In this document: one piece after another, positions 1 to 6,697 of the stretch | Position numbering within the stretch: position 1 is the first letter of the stretch | Layout of the letters: every line of letters begins with the position of its first letter | Source: Firmicutes bacterium UBA995 | GTDB taxonomy: Bacteria; Bacillota; Sulfobacillia; UBA995 | NCBI GenBank assembly: GCA_002291985.1 | Contig: DBBB01000050.1 | Location: 1 to 13,066 of the forward strand | Reading direction: 5' to 3' | Length of the DNA: 13,066 bases | Notes under the pieces: generated by a model | Told to the model about the DNA's origin: nothing | Seen by the model: only the letters and a program-made list of their open reading frames with translations | Databases searched by the model: none | Program-made: the position numbers and the translations under genes

Positions 1-189
1 AGGGTGGATGGGGGAAACGCGAAAGGCGTCGCGGTACACGGTCACGGGCGCGCCGACGGCGGCGGTCACTTCGGCGTCAAACCTGGGCAGGCTCCGCCGT
101 GCGAACCACAGCCCTCCTGCGGCGGCGCCTCCCAGCAGCAGAGCTATGCCAAGCACGCTGACTACCGTGATCCGGACCAACCGTGACAT
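1..189 (-). CDS. Penicillin acylase family protein, N-terminal part only (runs off the window start)
   Basis: The reverse strand reads from an ATG at 189 to the window edge without a stop, giving 63 codons. Residues 4-30 form one hydrophobic segment after a short basic start (MSRLVR), so the protein is anchored in or exported across the membrane. Then comes RRSLP (31-35) and an APVTVYRD stretch (47-54). Penicillin acylase (Ntn-hydrolase) precursors characteristically begin with a membrane segment, then 'RRSLPq..G.v', then 'apV.V.RD..GVPHI.A'. The family cleaves amide bonds in N-acyl compounds outside the cytoplasm after self-processing, but the catalytic Ser lies far beyond this fragment. A purine-rich GGGAGGCGGAAGG stretch precedes the ATG. 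The last visible residues, FRVSPIHP, deviate from the usual GVPHI, so a local error or decay is possible. The assignment rests on the N-terminal pattern alone. Confidence 0.6.
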   Translation of the reverse strand, partial: MSRLVRITVVSVLGIALLLGGAAAGGLWFARRSLPRFDAEVTAAVGAPVTVYRDAFRVSPIHP

Positions 190-345
190 GACCTTCCGCC
201 TCCCGCCAGACCGGCCCCGAGATTGTAGCGCTATTCGCGTAATATTCCTCGGCTTCCTGCATCGTGGAGCATACGTCTATGAGGCCGACGGCGGTCTTCG
301 AGTTCACTGTCCCTGGCATACTAACGCGAAGGAGAGATCCGGTAG
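190..345. other. Intergenic spacer between divergent genes
   Basis: This stretch separates the leftward acylase gene from the rightward DUF488 cassette. Open frames exist on both strands, but they have no recognisable motifs and disagree with each other. A TACAAT hexamer on the minus strand (222-227) could be a -10 for the acylase gene, but no acceptable -35 lies at the right distance. No convincing plus-strand promoter was found for the DUF488 cassette. Confidence 0.4.
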
Positions 346-495
346 AACGGCAGCCCGAACGTCCGGAGGAAGAGCGAACTGGCCGCGGAGGATCTAGCTA
401 TTGCCACGTTGAAAAATGCGGAAGGCGAGGTGTTCAAAGGACATGCCTACAAGTTCGCGGCCACGGTGATCACGCCGGACCGCGCGGGTGCGTGA
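346..495 (+). pseudogene. Probable 3' remnant of an unknown gene directly upstream of the DUF488 pair
   Basis: After an in-frame stop at 343-345 this frame reads 49 residues to a TGA at 493-495. The second half (EDLAIATLKNAEGEVFKGH and on to ITPDRAGA) looks like ordinary protein sequence, with well-mixed residues unlike the Arg/Gly-rich shadow frames around it. There is no ATG or GTG with a ribosome binding site that would start it sensibly; the only in-frame alternatives are a TTG at 409 and a GTG at 430. The stop lies 3 bases before the ATG of the first DUF488 gene. That gene has no good Shine-Dalgarno sequence of its own, so it may have been translated by coupling to this upstream frame. 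I read it as the C-terminus of a lost operon partner. I do not recognise the family, and a short real peptide is possible. Confidence 0.35.
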
Positions 496-498
496 ATC

Positions 499-1119
499 AT
501 GGGCGACGTGCTCTACACAATTGGACACTCGAGGCACACCGCGGAGAAGGTCATCGAGTTGCTGCGGCAACACGGCGTCACCGCAGTGGCGGACGTGCGG
601 TCTCAGCCGTACAGCCGGATGAATCCGCAGTTCAATCGGGAGGCGTTCAGTTCGCGGTTGAAGAATGCCGGGATTGCCTACGCATTTCTCGGCCGGGAGC
701 TTGGGGTGCGTTCCGAGGACCCATCCTGCTACGAGAACGGGAAGGTCAAGTACGACCGCCTCGCACGGACGCCCCTCTTTGCGGCCGGGCTGGAATGTAT
801 CCTCCGCGGCATGAAGACGCAGACGGTTGCGCTCATGTGTGCGGAAAAGGACCCGATCGCTTGCCATCGCGCGATTCTGGTGTGCCGGCATCTGGCCGAG
901 CGGGGAGTGAAGATCGCGCACATTCTCCAGGATGGGCGCCTGGAGCGCCATGACGAGGCTATCTCTCGCCTTCTTCGGGAGCTCGGACTCTTGGAATGCG
1001 ATCTCTTTCGTGGTCGTGATGAACTGGTTGACGAGGCTTATGCTCGACGTGGCCAACAGACCGCGCATCGGGAATCCGGGCCCGGGGAAGAGCAGGAGAG
1101 CCGAGGACTTGCACGGTGA
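499..1119 (+). CDS. DUF488 family protein (first of a tandem pair)
   Basis: A 206-residue soluble protein with the DUF488 signature in order: TIGHS (7-11), DVRSQPYSR (32-40), an FLGRELGVR stretch (63-71) and CAEKDPIACHR (114-124), followed by HILQDG (141-146). The Cys and His/Arg residues of the third motif are the usual invariant positions. The family's biochemical function is not established, so none is assigned. The last 25 or so residues are Arg/Glu/Gly-rich and look dispensable. The ATG at 499 follows the TGA of the upstream remnant by 3 bases and has only weak purine sequence before it, suggesting coupled translation. The 3' end overlaps the next gene by 4 bases (GTGA), so the two DUF488 proteins are made from one message. 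Family identification is firm. Confidence 0.88.
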   Translation: MGDVLYTIGHSRHTAEKVIELLRQHGVTAVADVRSQPYSRMNPQFNREAFSSRLKNAGIAYAFLGRELGVRSEDPSCYENGKVKYDRLARTPLFAAGLECILRGMKTQTVALMCAEKDPIACHRAILVCRHLAERGVKIAHILQDGRLERHDEAISRLLRELGLLECDLFRGRDELVDEAYARRGQQTAHRESGPGEEQESRGLAR

Positions 1120-1550
1120 AGCTCTATACAATTGGCTTCACGAAGACGACGGCGGAGTCCTTTTTTACGCGGCTCGCCAACGCCGGCGTGAAGAAGGTCA
1201 TCGACGTGCGCCTGAACAACGTCTCTCAACTCGCCGGATTCGCCAAGAAGGACGACCTGCGGTATTTTCTGAGGGCAATCTGCCAGATCGAGTACGAGCA
1301 CAGACCTGAGCTGGCTCCGACGCAAGAGATGCTCGATGAGTACAAGAAACATCGCGCCACCTGGGCCACGTATGGGGAACGGTTCCTTGCGCTGATGGCC
1401 CAGCGGAAGGTCGAGGAGACGATTCCCCGCTCCGCAGTGGACCAGGCATGCCTGCTGTGCAGCGAGGCGAAGCCACATCACTGTCATCGCCTTCTCGTCG
1501 CCGAGTACTGGAAGAAGAAGTGGGGCGACCTGGAGATCATCCATCTATGA
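1116..1550 (+). CDS. DUF488 family protein (second of a tandem pair, different subfamily)
   Basis: A 144-residue protein starting at a GTG that overlaps the stop of the preceding gene; a GAGGAC sequence about 8 bases upstream can serve as ribosome binding site. Motifs: YTIGFTK (4-10), IDVRLNN (29-35), SQLAGFAKKDDL (37-48), LAPT (66-69), CLLCSEAKPHHCHR (112-125) and a C-terminal IIHL. The SQLAGFAK and LLCSE..P..CHR versions mark a shorter DUF488 subfamily distinct from the 206-residue partner, so this is a mixed pair and not a recent duplication. The closely spaced Cys and His residues could bind metal or act catalytically, but this is inference. Its TGA overlaps the ATG of a further short frame at 1547 (ATGA). 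Confidence 0.88.
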   Translation: MKLYTIGFTKTTAESFFTRLANAGVKKVIDVRLNNVSQLAGFAKKDDLRYFLRAICQIEYEHRPELAPTQEMLDEYKKHRATWATYGERFLALMAQRKVEETIPRSAVDQACLLCSEAKPHHCHRLLVAEYWKKKWGDLEIIHL

Positions 1551-1678
1551 GATCCGGCGAGTTAGAACGGCCTCATTGGCGCCGGCAAGCCAAGGCCTTC
1601 TACCAGAACCTGACCGCCGAGGTTGCGGGAGGCTCTTGGCTGGAGAACCATGTTTCCTGGTGGCCTACTTCCCCTTGA
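1547..1678 (+). pseudogene. Short frame coupled to the DUF488 pair, probably a frameshifted gene
   Basis: An ATG overlapping the DUF488 stop (ATGA) opens a 43-residue frame (starts MRSGELERPHWRRQ, ends SWWPTSP). Its composition looks protein-like up to WLENH (residues 31-35). Immediately afterwards a different frame takes over with plausible coding sequence, FLVAYFPLKFAGES then QDNQSGFLMVP, and stays open to a TGA ending at 1842. Adding one base near 1655 would join the two into a protein of about 97 residues. The overlap start suggests that a third gene of the cassette existed here. I do not recognise the protein. The distal frame would overlap the 3' end of the convergent DUF2905 gene by about 60 bases, which argues for decay or a sequencing indel. 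Confidence 0.3.
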
Positions 1679-1782
1679 AGTTCGCGGGGGAGAGCAAAGC
1701 CGACCAGGACAATCAGTCGGGCTTCCTGATGGTGCCTGCAGCTGTTTACTATGCGACGGCCGCTCCAGCTCCAGGCAAGTGG

Positions 1783-1983
1783 TCAGCGGCGGAACAAGAG
1801 CCAGAGCAGGAGACTCAATACGATGCTCAAGACCAAGCTTGAGGCCAGGGGCAGGTAGAGAGCGAGACCGTCCCGCCTGACGACAATGTCGCCGGGCAAG
1901 CGGCCGAGGCCGAGGGAAACGGCCAAGCCCAGCAGGAAGATAGCCGCGCCTGCCATCATGAGCACCCGTCCAATTCCGCTCAT
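1783..1983 (-). CDS. DUF2905 family small membrane protein
   Basis: A 66-residue protein with two membrane helices (about residues 5-27 and 43-63) separated by a short polar segment containing LPGDIVVRR (29-37). The arrangement of an N-terminal helix, PGDI, a basic patch and a second Ser/Leu-rich helix is the DUF2905 pattern found mainly in Bacillota; the molecular function is unknown. The ATG overlaps the TGA of the epimerase gene by 4 bases, and AAGGCAAGG lies just upstream, so it is the last gene of the leftward peptidase-epimerase operon. No intrinsic terminator is evident after its stop. Family members are often found near DNA repair genes such as ruvB, which is not the case in this window. 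Confidence 0.85.
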   Translation of the reverse strand: MSGIGRVLMMAGAAIFLLGLAVSLGLGRLPGDIVVRRDGLALYLPLASSLVLSIVLSLLLWLLFRR

Positions 1984-2942
1984 ACCTTGCCTTGGCGTAA
2001 AGCGTCAACGGTCAGCGTCAGGCCTTTCTCCAGGCCGGTCGAGGCGGACCAGCCGAGCTGACGTGCTGCCAGGGAGGAGTCGAGGACGCTGTATCTCAGA
2101 TCCCCGGGGCGGGGCGGCCCGTAAGTAGCCGGACGATCGAACCGGCACAGCCGTGCCAGCACGTGGAAGAGATCGTTCACCGTTGTGCCCTTCCCCGTGC
2201 CGATGTTGAAGCTGCCGCCACCCGGGTGGGTGAGCGCGAGCAGCACAGCCTCCACCACGTCTCCGACGTACACGTAATCGCGAACGCACTCCCCATCGCC
2301 GAAGATCACGGGATGTTGGCCGGTGAGCATCTGCTGGGTGAAGATGGCCACCACTCCCGCTTCTCCAGCCGGGTCCTGGCGGCGACCGTACACGTTTGCC
2401 AGCCTCAGGGATACTCCGCCGAGGCCGTGCTGCGTCTGGAAGTAGCGGAGGTAGAACTCGCCGGCGAGCTTGGTTATGCCGTACGGAGACAGGGGCTGAA
2501 GCGGCGAGTCTTCGGTAGCAGGCCGTTGCGTCTCGCCGTAGGCGGTACCACCGGAAGCGGTGAAGACGACTTGACGGGCCCCGGCTTCAACGCAAGCGTT
2601 CAGGAGGTTGATGGTCCCCAGGATGTTGGCGATAGCGTCGGCCCGCGGCTCCTTCACCGAACGCGACACGGAGGTCTGAGCTGCCAGGTGGACCACCAGT
2701 TCTGGCCGCCGGTCCCGGAGCAGGCGATGCAGGTCGGGGTCGGCCAGGTCCATGCAGTGGAAGTCCGCCTCGGGGGCGAGGTTGGTCAGGCGTCCGGTCG
2801 AGAGGTCATCGACCACGGTAACGGAGCACTCACGGTGGAGGAGTTCGTCCACCACGTGGCTGCCGATGAAACCGGCGCCTCCCGTCACCAGGACGCTCCG
2901 GCCGGTGGGCATCACGGCCTGCCGGACTTCCGCTATGGGCAT
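1980..2942 (-). CDS. galE: NAD-dependent sugar epimerase (UDP-glucose 4-epimerase type)
   Basis: An extended short-chain dehydrogenase/reductase of 320 residues. The NAD-binding TGGAGFIGSH loop lies at 20-29, followed by VVDDLSTGR (43-51), where the Asp selects NAD, and HLAAQTSVSRS (85-95). The Ser of TASGG (128-132) and the Y154xxxK158 pair in SPYGITK form the catalytic set. RLANVYGRRQ and FGDGECVRDYVYVGDV are typical of UDP-hexose epimerases, and NIGTGKGTTVNDLF completes the substrate half. It probably interconverts UDP-glucose and UDP-galactose for surface polysaccharide; other 4-epimerase or dehydratase specificities cannot be excluded. The chosen ATG has AGGGAG about 5 bases upstream. 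A longer frame starting at 3020 would overlap the peptidase gene and adds residues with no family match. It sits 37 bases after the peptidase stop and overlaps the DUF2905 start. Confidence 0.87.
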   Translation of the reverse strand: MPIAEVRQAVMPTGRSVLVTGGAGFIGSHVVDELLHRECSVTVVDDLSTGRLTNLAPEADFHCMDLADPDLHRLLRDRRPELVVHLAAQTSVSRSVKEPRADAIANILGTINLLNACVEAGARQVVFTASGGTAYGETQRPATEDSPLQPLSPYGITKLAGEFYLRYFQTQHGLGGVSLRLANVYGRRQDPAGEAGVVAIFTQQMLTGQHPVIFGDGECVRDYVYVGDVVEAVLLALTHPGGGSFNIGTGKGTTVNDLFHVLARLCRFDRPATYGPPRPGDLRYSVLDSSLAARQLGWSASTGLEKGLTLTVDALRQGKV

Positions 2943-2979
2943 CGTCTCCCTCGCTTCCGTTGTCTTGACGCGACCCGGA

Positions 2980-5040
2980 CTACCTGAGGCCGAGTTGCCA
3001 GCAGAAGAACGCCAGGACATCTGCCTGCTCGTCGACGACCTTGTTCACCGGTTTGCCCGCGCCGTGGCCGGCCAGGGTCTCCACCCGTAGCAGCACCGGC
3101 CGTTCCGCAGGGTCGGAACCGGTCGTGTACTGCAACAGGGCTGCCATCTTGCGGGCGTGGAAAGGATGAACTCGCGTGTCGGACGCGGCGGTGTAGAGGT
3201 ACACGGCGGGGTACTCGACGCCCGGGCGCACATGGTGGTAAGGCGAGTAAGCTCGCAGCCACGCAAAGGCCCTGGGGTCATCGGGCGACCCGTATTCGTC
3301 CTCCCACAAGGAAGCGAGCAGGAAGCGGTGGTAGCGCAGCATGTCCAGCAAGGGCACGCCCACCACGGCCGCGCGGAACCACGCCGGACGCTGGGTGAGG
3401 GCGGCGCCGACCAGGAGCCCCCCATTGCTTCTGCCCAGGATCCCCAGGCGCCGGTGATCCGTGTAACCGTCCTCCACGAGGAACCGGGCTGCCGCCAGGA
3501 AGTCATCGAATACGTTCTGCTTGTTCTCGCGCATCCCCGCCCGGTGCCACGCCTCGCCGTACTCGGAACCACCGCGCAGGCAGGCTACGGCTAGCAGTCC
3601 GCCCCTTGCCAGCCATGGATACATGGCAGGCAAGTAAAGCGGAGTCAAGCTGATGTTAAATCCGCCATAACCCGTCAGGATGGTCGGCCGCGCCTGCCCC
3701 CGTTCCTGCACGTTGCGACCGATCAGGAAGAGGGGGATGCGCGTTCCGTCGCCGGACCTGCAGAACACCTGCTTTACCTCGAAGTTTCCCCCGCTATGGG
3801 TGGTGGCTCCGCCCAGCCACCGAACGGGAACTCGCGTCTGCAAGTCCAATCGGTGAAAGGCCGGGGGAAGGCCATAAGATTCGAAGCGGAAGAGGGCCAG
3901 CGGGTTCCCCGGCTCGCCGGCGAGTCCGCTTATAGTGCCCAGACCGCCTGGATCCACCTCATTCGCCGTTTGCCCGTCCATCGTGTATGCGAATAGCCGA
4001 CTTATCGCGTCGCGTAACCCGGTCACCAGCAGGAATCGGCCTGCGATACAGAAGTCCTGCAAGGTGAGGTCGACCTGCTCGGGGACCACCACGTCCCAGA
4101 CCTCCTCGCGAGGATCGGCGAGGTCCACCGCTACCACCCGGTACCGGGGCGCCTGGTAATTGGTCATCAGAAATAGCCGCCCGCCCGCCACCCGAGGGTG
4201 AAACAGGGCATCCTTCCCCACTGCCACGGGTGAGAAAGCCAGTTCCCCCTCCCGCCTGACGTAGACGTCGGTGCGCGACCAGCCGTGGTCGACGGTCAGC
4301 ACGAGATGGCGGCCGTCTTCCGACCGCATGAGGTCGTATAGCTCCTCGCGAGGCCGCCCCTTGCCGTATACAAGCTCATCGTCGGGCCATGCGTCGCCCA
4401 GCCGGTGATGGTACACATGCCGATGATAGTTCTCCTCGCCCGGGGGGACGGTGTCGGGGAGGGGATAGCGCGTGTACAGAAAACCTCCCTCGTCGGGGTC
4501 CCAGGCCAGGCTGGCGTAGCGGGTCCGCGGAATGCGGTCAGGCAGCACGTCGCCCGTGTCGACCCGTAGTACCTGAAGGACGCTCCACTCGTCGCCCGCC
4601 CGGGAGAGGCCGAAGGCTACCAGCCTGCCGCCGGGCGACACGTGCCACCAGTCCAGCGACGTAATTCCCGAAACATCTTCCCCGTTGGGGTCGACGAGCA
4701 CGCGGGGCGTGTCCTCGTCTGCGGTGTCGCGTACCCACAGGGCATGCTGATCCTGCCCCGCAGCCCGGAAGGTGTAGAAGATGCGGCTGCCTCGCACCAC
4801 GGGCATGCCCACGGCATCCGTGTTCAGAAGCTCCCCCAGTTCCCGCCGCAACGCTTGCCACTCGGGCAGCGAACCGAGGACCGTTTCCGTGAAGTCATTC
4901 TGCTCCGCGGTCCAGTGGTCCACTTCCTCGCCCGCGCCTTCCAGCCAGCGATACGGGTCGGTGATACGCACGCCGTGGAGTTTCTCGACCACTTCTTCCC
5001 TCCGGGTGGGGGGAGGTGCCGTGTGTCTTGGAACCGCCAT
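2980..5040 (-). CDS. Prolyl oligopeptidase family serine peptidase (S9A)
   Basis: A 686-residue protein, close to the usual size of about 690-710. The N-terminal part has DPYRWLE (28-34), and residues about 80-420 show the repeating blade pattern of the seven-bladed propeller that restricts substrate size. The C-terminal alpha/beta hydrolase domain carries YGGFNIS (458-464, with the oxyanion Tyr 458), RGGSEYGEAWH (489-499), the nucleophile Ser 538 in GRSNGG, Asp 621 in AASDTRVH and His 659 in AGHGAGKP. All catalytic residues are present, so it should cleave short proline-containing peptides after Pro. No signal peptide is seen with this start, so it is probably cytosolic. GGGAG lies 8 bases before the ATG at 5040. 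The frame stays open to 5214, but that extension is low-complexity and runs over the tRNA promoter. It is the first gene of a leftward operon with galE and DUF2905. Confidence 0.92.
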   Translation of the reverse strand: MAVPRHTAPPPTRREEVVEKLHGVRITDPYRWLEGAGEEVDHWTAEQNDFTETVLGSLPEWQALRRELGELLNTDAVGMPVVRGSRIFYTFRAAGQDQHALWVRDTADEDTPRVLVDPNGEDVSGITSLDWWHVSPGGRLVAFGLSRAGDEWSVLQVLRVDTGDVLPDRIPRTRYASLAWDPDEGGFLYTRYPLPDTVPPGEENYHRHVYHHRLGDAWPDDELVYGKGRPREELYDLMRSEDGRHLVLTVDHGWSRTDVYVRREGELAFSPVAVGKDALFHPRVAGGRLFLMTNYQAPRYRVVAVDLADPREEVWDVVVPEQVDLTLQDFCIAGRFLLVTGLRDAISRLFAYTMDGQTANEVDPGGLGTISGLAGEPGNPLALFRFESYGLPPAFHRLDLQTRVPVRWLGGATTHSGGNFEVKQVFCRSGDGTRIPLFLIGRNVQERGQARPTILTGYGGFNISLTPLYLPAMYPWLARGGLLAVACLRGGSEYGEAWHRAGMRENKQNVFDDFLAAARFLVEDGYTDHRRLGILGRSNGGLLVGAALTQRPAWFRAAVVGVPLLDMLRYHRFLLASLWEDEYGSPDDPRAFAWLRAYSPYHHVRPGVEYPAVYLYTAASDTRVHPFHARKMAALLQYTTGSDPAERPVLLRVETLAGHGAGKPVNKVVDEQADVLAFFCWQLGLR

Positions 5041-5131
5041 GATCTTCACTCCCGCAGATTGGCTACGCGCAGAACTCACTTTCGCCGTCCGGGGCTGCTT
5101 GTCCTGTGGGGCAACGGGGCTGGCAGCCTGT

Positions 5132-5161
5132 TTGACATGTCCCGGGCGCCGGTGGTATCTT
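5132..5161 (+). promoter_or_regulatory. Sigma-A type promoter for tRNA-Leu (and perhaps tig)
   Basis: A perfect -35 hexamer TTGACA (5132-5137) is followed after 18 bases by TATCTT (5156-5161), which matches 4 of 6 consensus -10 positions. Transcription would start near 5168, about 50 bases before the tRNA. No other promoter of this quality is visible before tig. Confidence 0.6.
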
Positions 5162-5218
5162 GATAGCGCGGACGGCGCCGCCGGCCACGCACGGGGGGCG
5201 CCGTAGGACGTCAATGCC

Positions 5219-5304
5219 GCGGGCGTGGCGGAATGGCAGACGCGCTAGACTTAGGATCTAGTGGGCGGTTTCCCGTGGGAGTTCGAATCTCCCCGCCCGC
5301 ACCA
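5219..5304 (+). tRNA. tRNA-Leu (anticodon UAG)
   Basis: An 86-base class II tRNA with an encoded CCA end. The acceptor stem pairs GCGGGCG (5219-5225) with CGCCCGC, followed by discriminator A and CCA (5301-5304). The anticodon stem CTAGA/TCTAG closes a CTTAGGA loop with anticodon TAG. A long variable arm follows, as expected for Leu. The T arm is GGGAG-TTCGAAT-CTCCC. It reads CUA and, by wobble, other CUN leucine codons. It is placed between a clear promoter and a hairpin terminator, upstream of tig. Confidence 0.97.
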
Positions 5305-5319
5305 GCTATGGCCAGGGAG

Positions 5320-5358
5320 CCGGGGCACGCCTGAAGGGTGCCCCGGTGGTGTGTTTTC
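5320..5358 (+). terminator. Intrinsic terminator or attenuator after tRNA-Leu
   Basis: CCGGGGCAC (5320-5328) pairs perfectly with GTGCCCCGG (5338-5346); the intervening bases can add CC/GG pairs closing a TGAA loop. A T-rich tail, TGGTGTGTTTT, follows before tig. The tail is imperfect, so partial readthrough into the tig-clpP-clpX-lon operon is plausible. Confidence 0.6.
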
Positions 5359-5398
5359 CCCGGTGGCCCGAGTCGCACGCCCGGCGAGCGAGGTTGAG

Positions 5399-6697
5399 AT
5401 GGTGCGAGTTTCCATTGAGCGAATGGAGCGCAGCCGCGTCAAAATGGAAGTGGACGTCGGCGCCGAACAAGTGGAGAAGGTCTGGCAGGAGGCGGTGCGG
5501 GGGATCGTGCAGCGGACCGCCGTCCCCGGCTTCCGCAAGGGGAAGGCCCCGCTGACGCTGGTCGAGCGACATGTGGGGCGGGCTGCTTTTCGGGAGGAAG
5601 CCCTCGATCGGTTGTTGCCGGAAGCTTACCGGCGTGCTGTCGAGGAAGCGCGTGTCGAACCGGTCGCATTGCCGGAAATCGAGGTGATCGATTTCCAGGA
5701 TGGCCGGTCGCTGCGTTTCGCCGCGACCGTCGACGTGCGTCCCGAGGTCAAACTGGGGAATTACCGGGATATGGGCATCGAAGTCACGCCGTCCGAGATA
5801 ACCCCCGATCTGGTGGAACGCGAGATTGAGGCGTTGCGCGACCTTCATGCTCATCTTGAGGATCGGCAGCAAGAAGCGGTACGGGCCGGGTTGCTGGCCC
5901 TGGCGGCTTATCGGGTCGCACCTGCGGATGGCGATCTCGATCGGGCCGAAGAGAGCGTGCGACTAGTTGACGTCAACTCCCCCGAGCTTCCGTCAGCCAT
6001 GAAGGAGGCACTCGTCGGCACGAGGGCGGGCGAGCGGCGAGAGTTCATGGTCTCGTTGCCGACAACGCAGGCCGAGCCTGCCGGCGAGGCCCGAGTTCGC
6101 GTCGAGGTAATCTCGGTCAAGGAGAAGATCCTCCCCCCGCTCGACGATGAGTTTGCGCGCACTGCCGCCAAGGTCGCGACGCTGGAGGAATTGAGAGAAA
6201 CGGTCAAGAATAAACTCAGCGCGGCTGCCCGGGAGGAAGCTATCTCTCAGGCACGGGCTTCGATCATCGATCGGATAGTGGACGGGTCTTCCGCCGACCT
6301 CCCGGAATCCATGGTCAGCCGGCGGCATGCCTCTTTGCAGGCCAGGCTGACGGAGGACCTGAGCCGGTTCCGGATGGATATCACGGAGTATCTGCGGGTG
6401 GCGGGTACCGACCGCGAGCGCCTCGAGTCCGATATGCGGGAACGGGCCAGGCGTGAGGTGATGCGCGACGTCGTTTTGGACGCGGTGGCTGCGGCCGAGA
6501 ACCTGGCTTCGACCGGCGAGGAGCAGGAGTCCAGCTACGAGGCACTCGCCAGGTCGCTCGGGGTCAAGGTCGAAGTAGCCCGTGAGCGGTTATCGCCCGA
6601 AGCCATGGCGCGCACATTGACCCGGGACAAGGCACTTGATTTCCTCTTGCGCGTCAACACGAGCGGCGGCGAGACCGCCGAGGGGGTGGGGACGTGA
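5399..6697 (+). CDS. tig: Trigger factor, ribosome-associated chaperone
   Basis: A 432-residue protein of normal trigger factor length. The N-terminal ribosome-docking domain has the signature GFRKGKAP (44-51), which contacts the ribosomal protein near the exit tunnel so that the chaperone meets nascent chains. Residues about 150-245 occupy the place of the FKBP-like PPIase domain, but the usual GDxVxIDFxG start and the PGFE motif are missing; LPSAMKEALVGTRAGE (197-212) stands where IPGFE..L.G...GE is expected. Residues about 245-420 form the Glu/Arg-rich helical arms of the C-terminal chaperone domain, beginning LPPLDDEFA. The ATG at 5399 has GAGG 5 bases upstream, and the longer open frame from 5261 would run through the tRNA. 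Its stop overlaps the clpP GTG by 4 bases. Confidence 0.94.
   Translation: MVRVSIERMERSRVKMEVDVGAEQVEKVWQEAVRGIVQRTAVPGFRKGKAPLTLVERHVGRAAFREEALDRLLPEAYRRAVEEARVEPVALPEIEVIDFQDGRSLRFAATVDVRPEVKLGNYRDMGIEVTPSEITPDLVEREIEALRDLHAHLEDRQQEAVRAGLLALAAYRVAPADGDLDRAEESVRLVDVNSPELPSAMKEALVGTRAGERREFMVSLPTTQAEPAGEARVRVEVISVKEKILPPLDDEFARTAAKVATLEELRETVKNKLSAAAREEAISQARASIIDRIVDGSSADLPESMVSRRHASLQARLTEDLSRFRMDITEYLRVAGTDRERLESDMRERARREVMRDVVLDAVAAAENLASTGEEQESSYEALARSLGVKVEVARERLSPEAMARTLTRDKALDFLLRVNTSGGETAEGVGT

Noticed and set aside
222..227. TACAAT on the minus strand as -10 of the acylase gene
   Set aside because: No acceptable -35 is found 16-19 bases upstream, so it is not listed as a promoter.
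2943..3020. Longer epimerase start overlapping the peptidase gene
   Set aside because: The added residues are Ser/Gly/Arg-rich with no match to the family, and ATG 2942 has AGGGAG at the right distance.
5041..5214. N-terminal extension of the prolyl oligopeptidase frame by 58 residues
   Set aside because: It is low-complexity, has no family similarity, covers the tRNA promoter on the other strand, and ATG 5040 has a well-placed GGGAG.
5261..5398. Upstream extension of trigger factor by 46 residues
   Set aside because: It begins inside tRNA-Leu and crosses the terminator hairpin; ATG 5399 has its own ribosome binding site and matches the family start.
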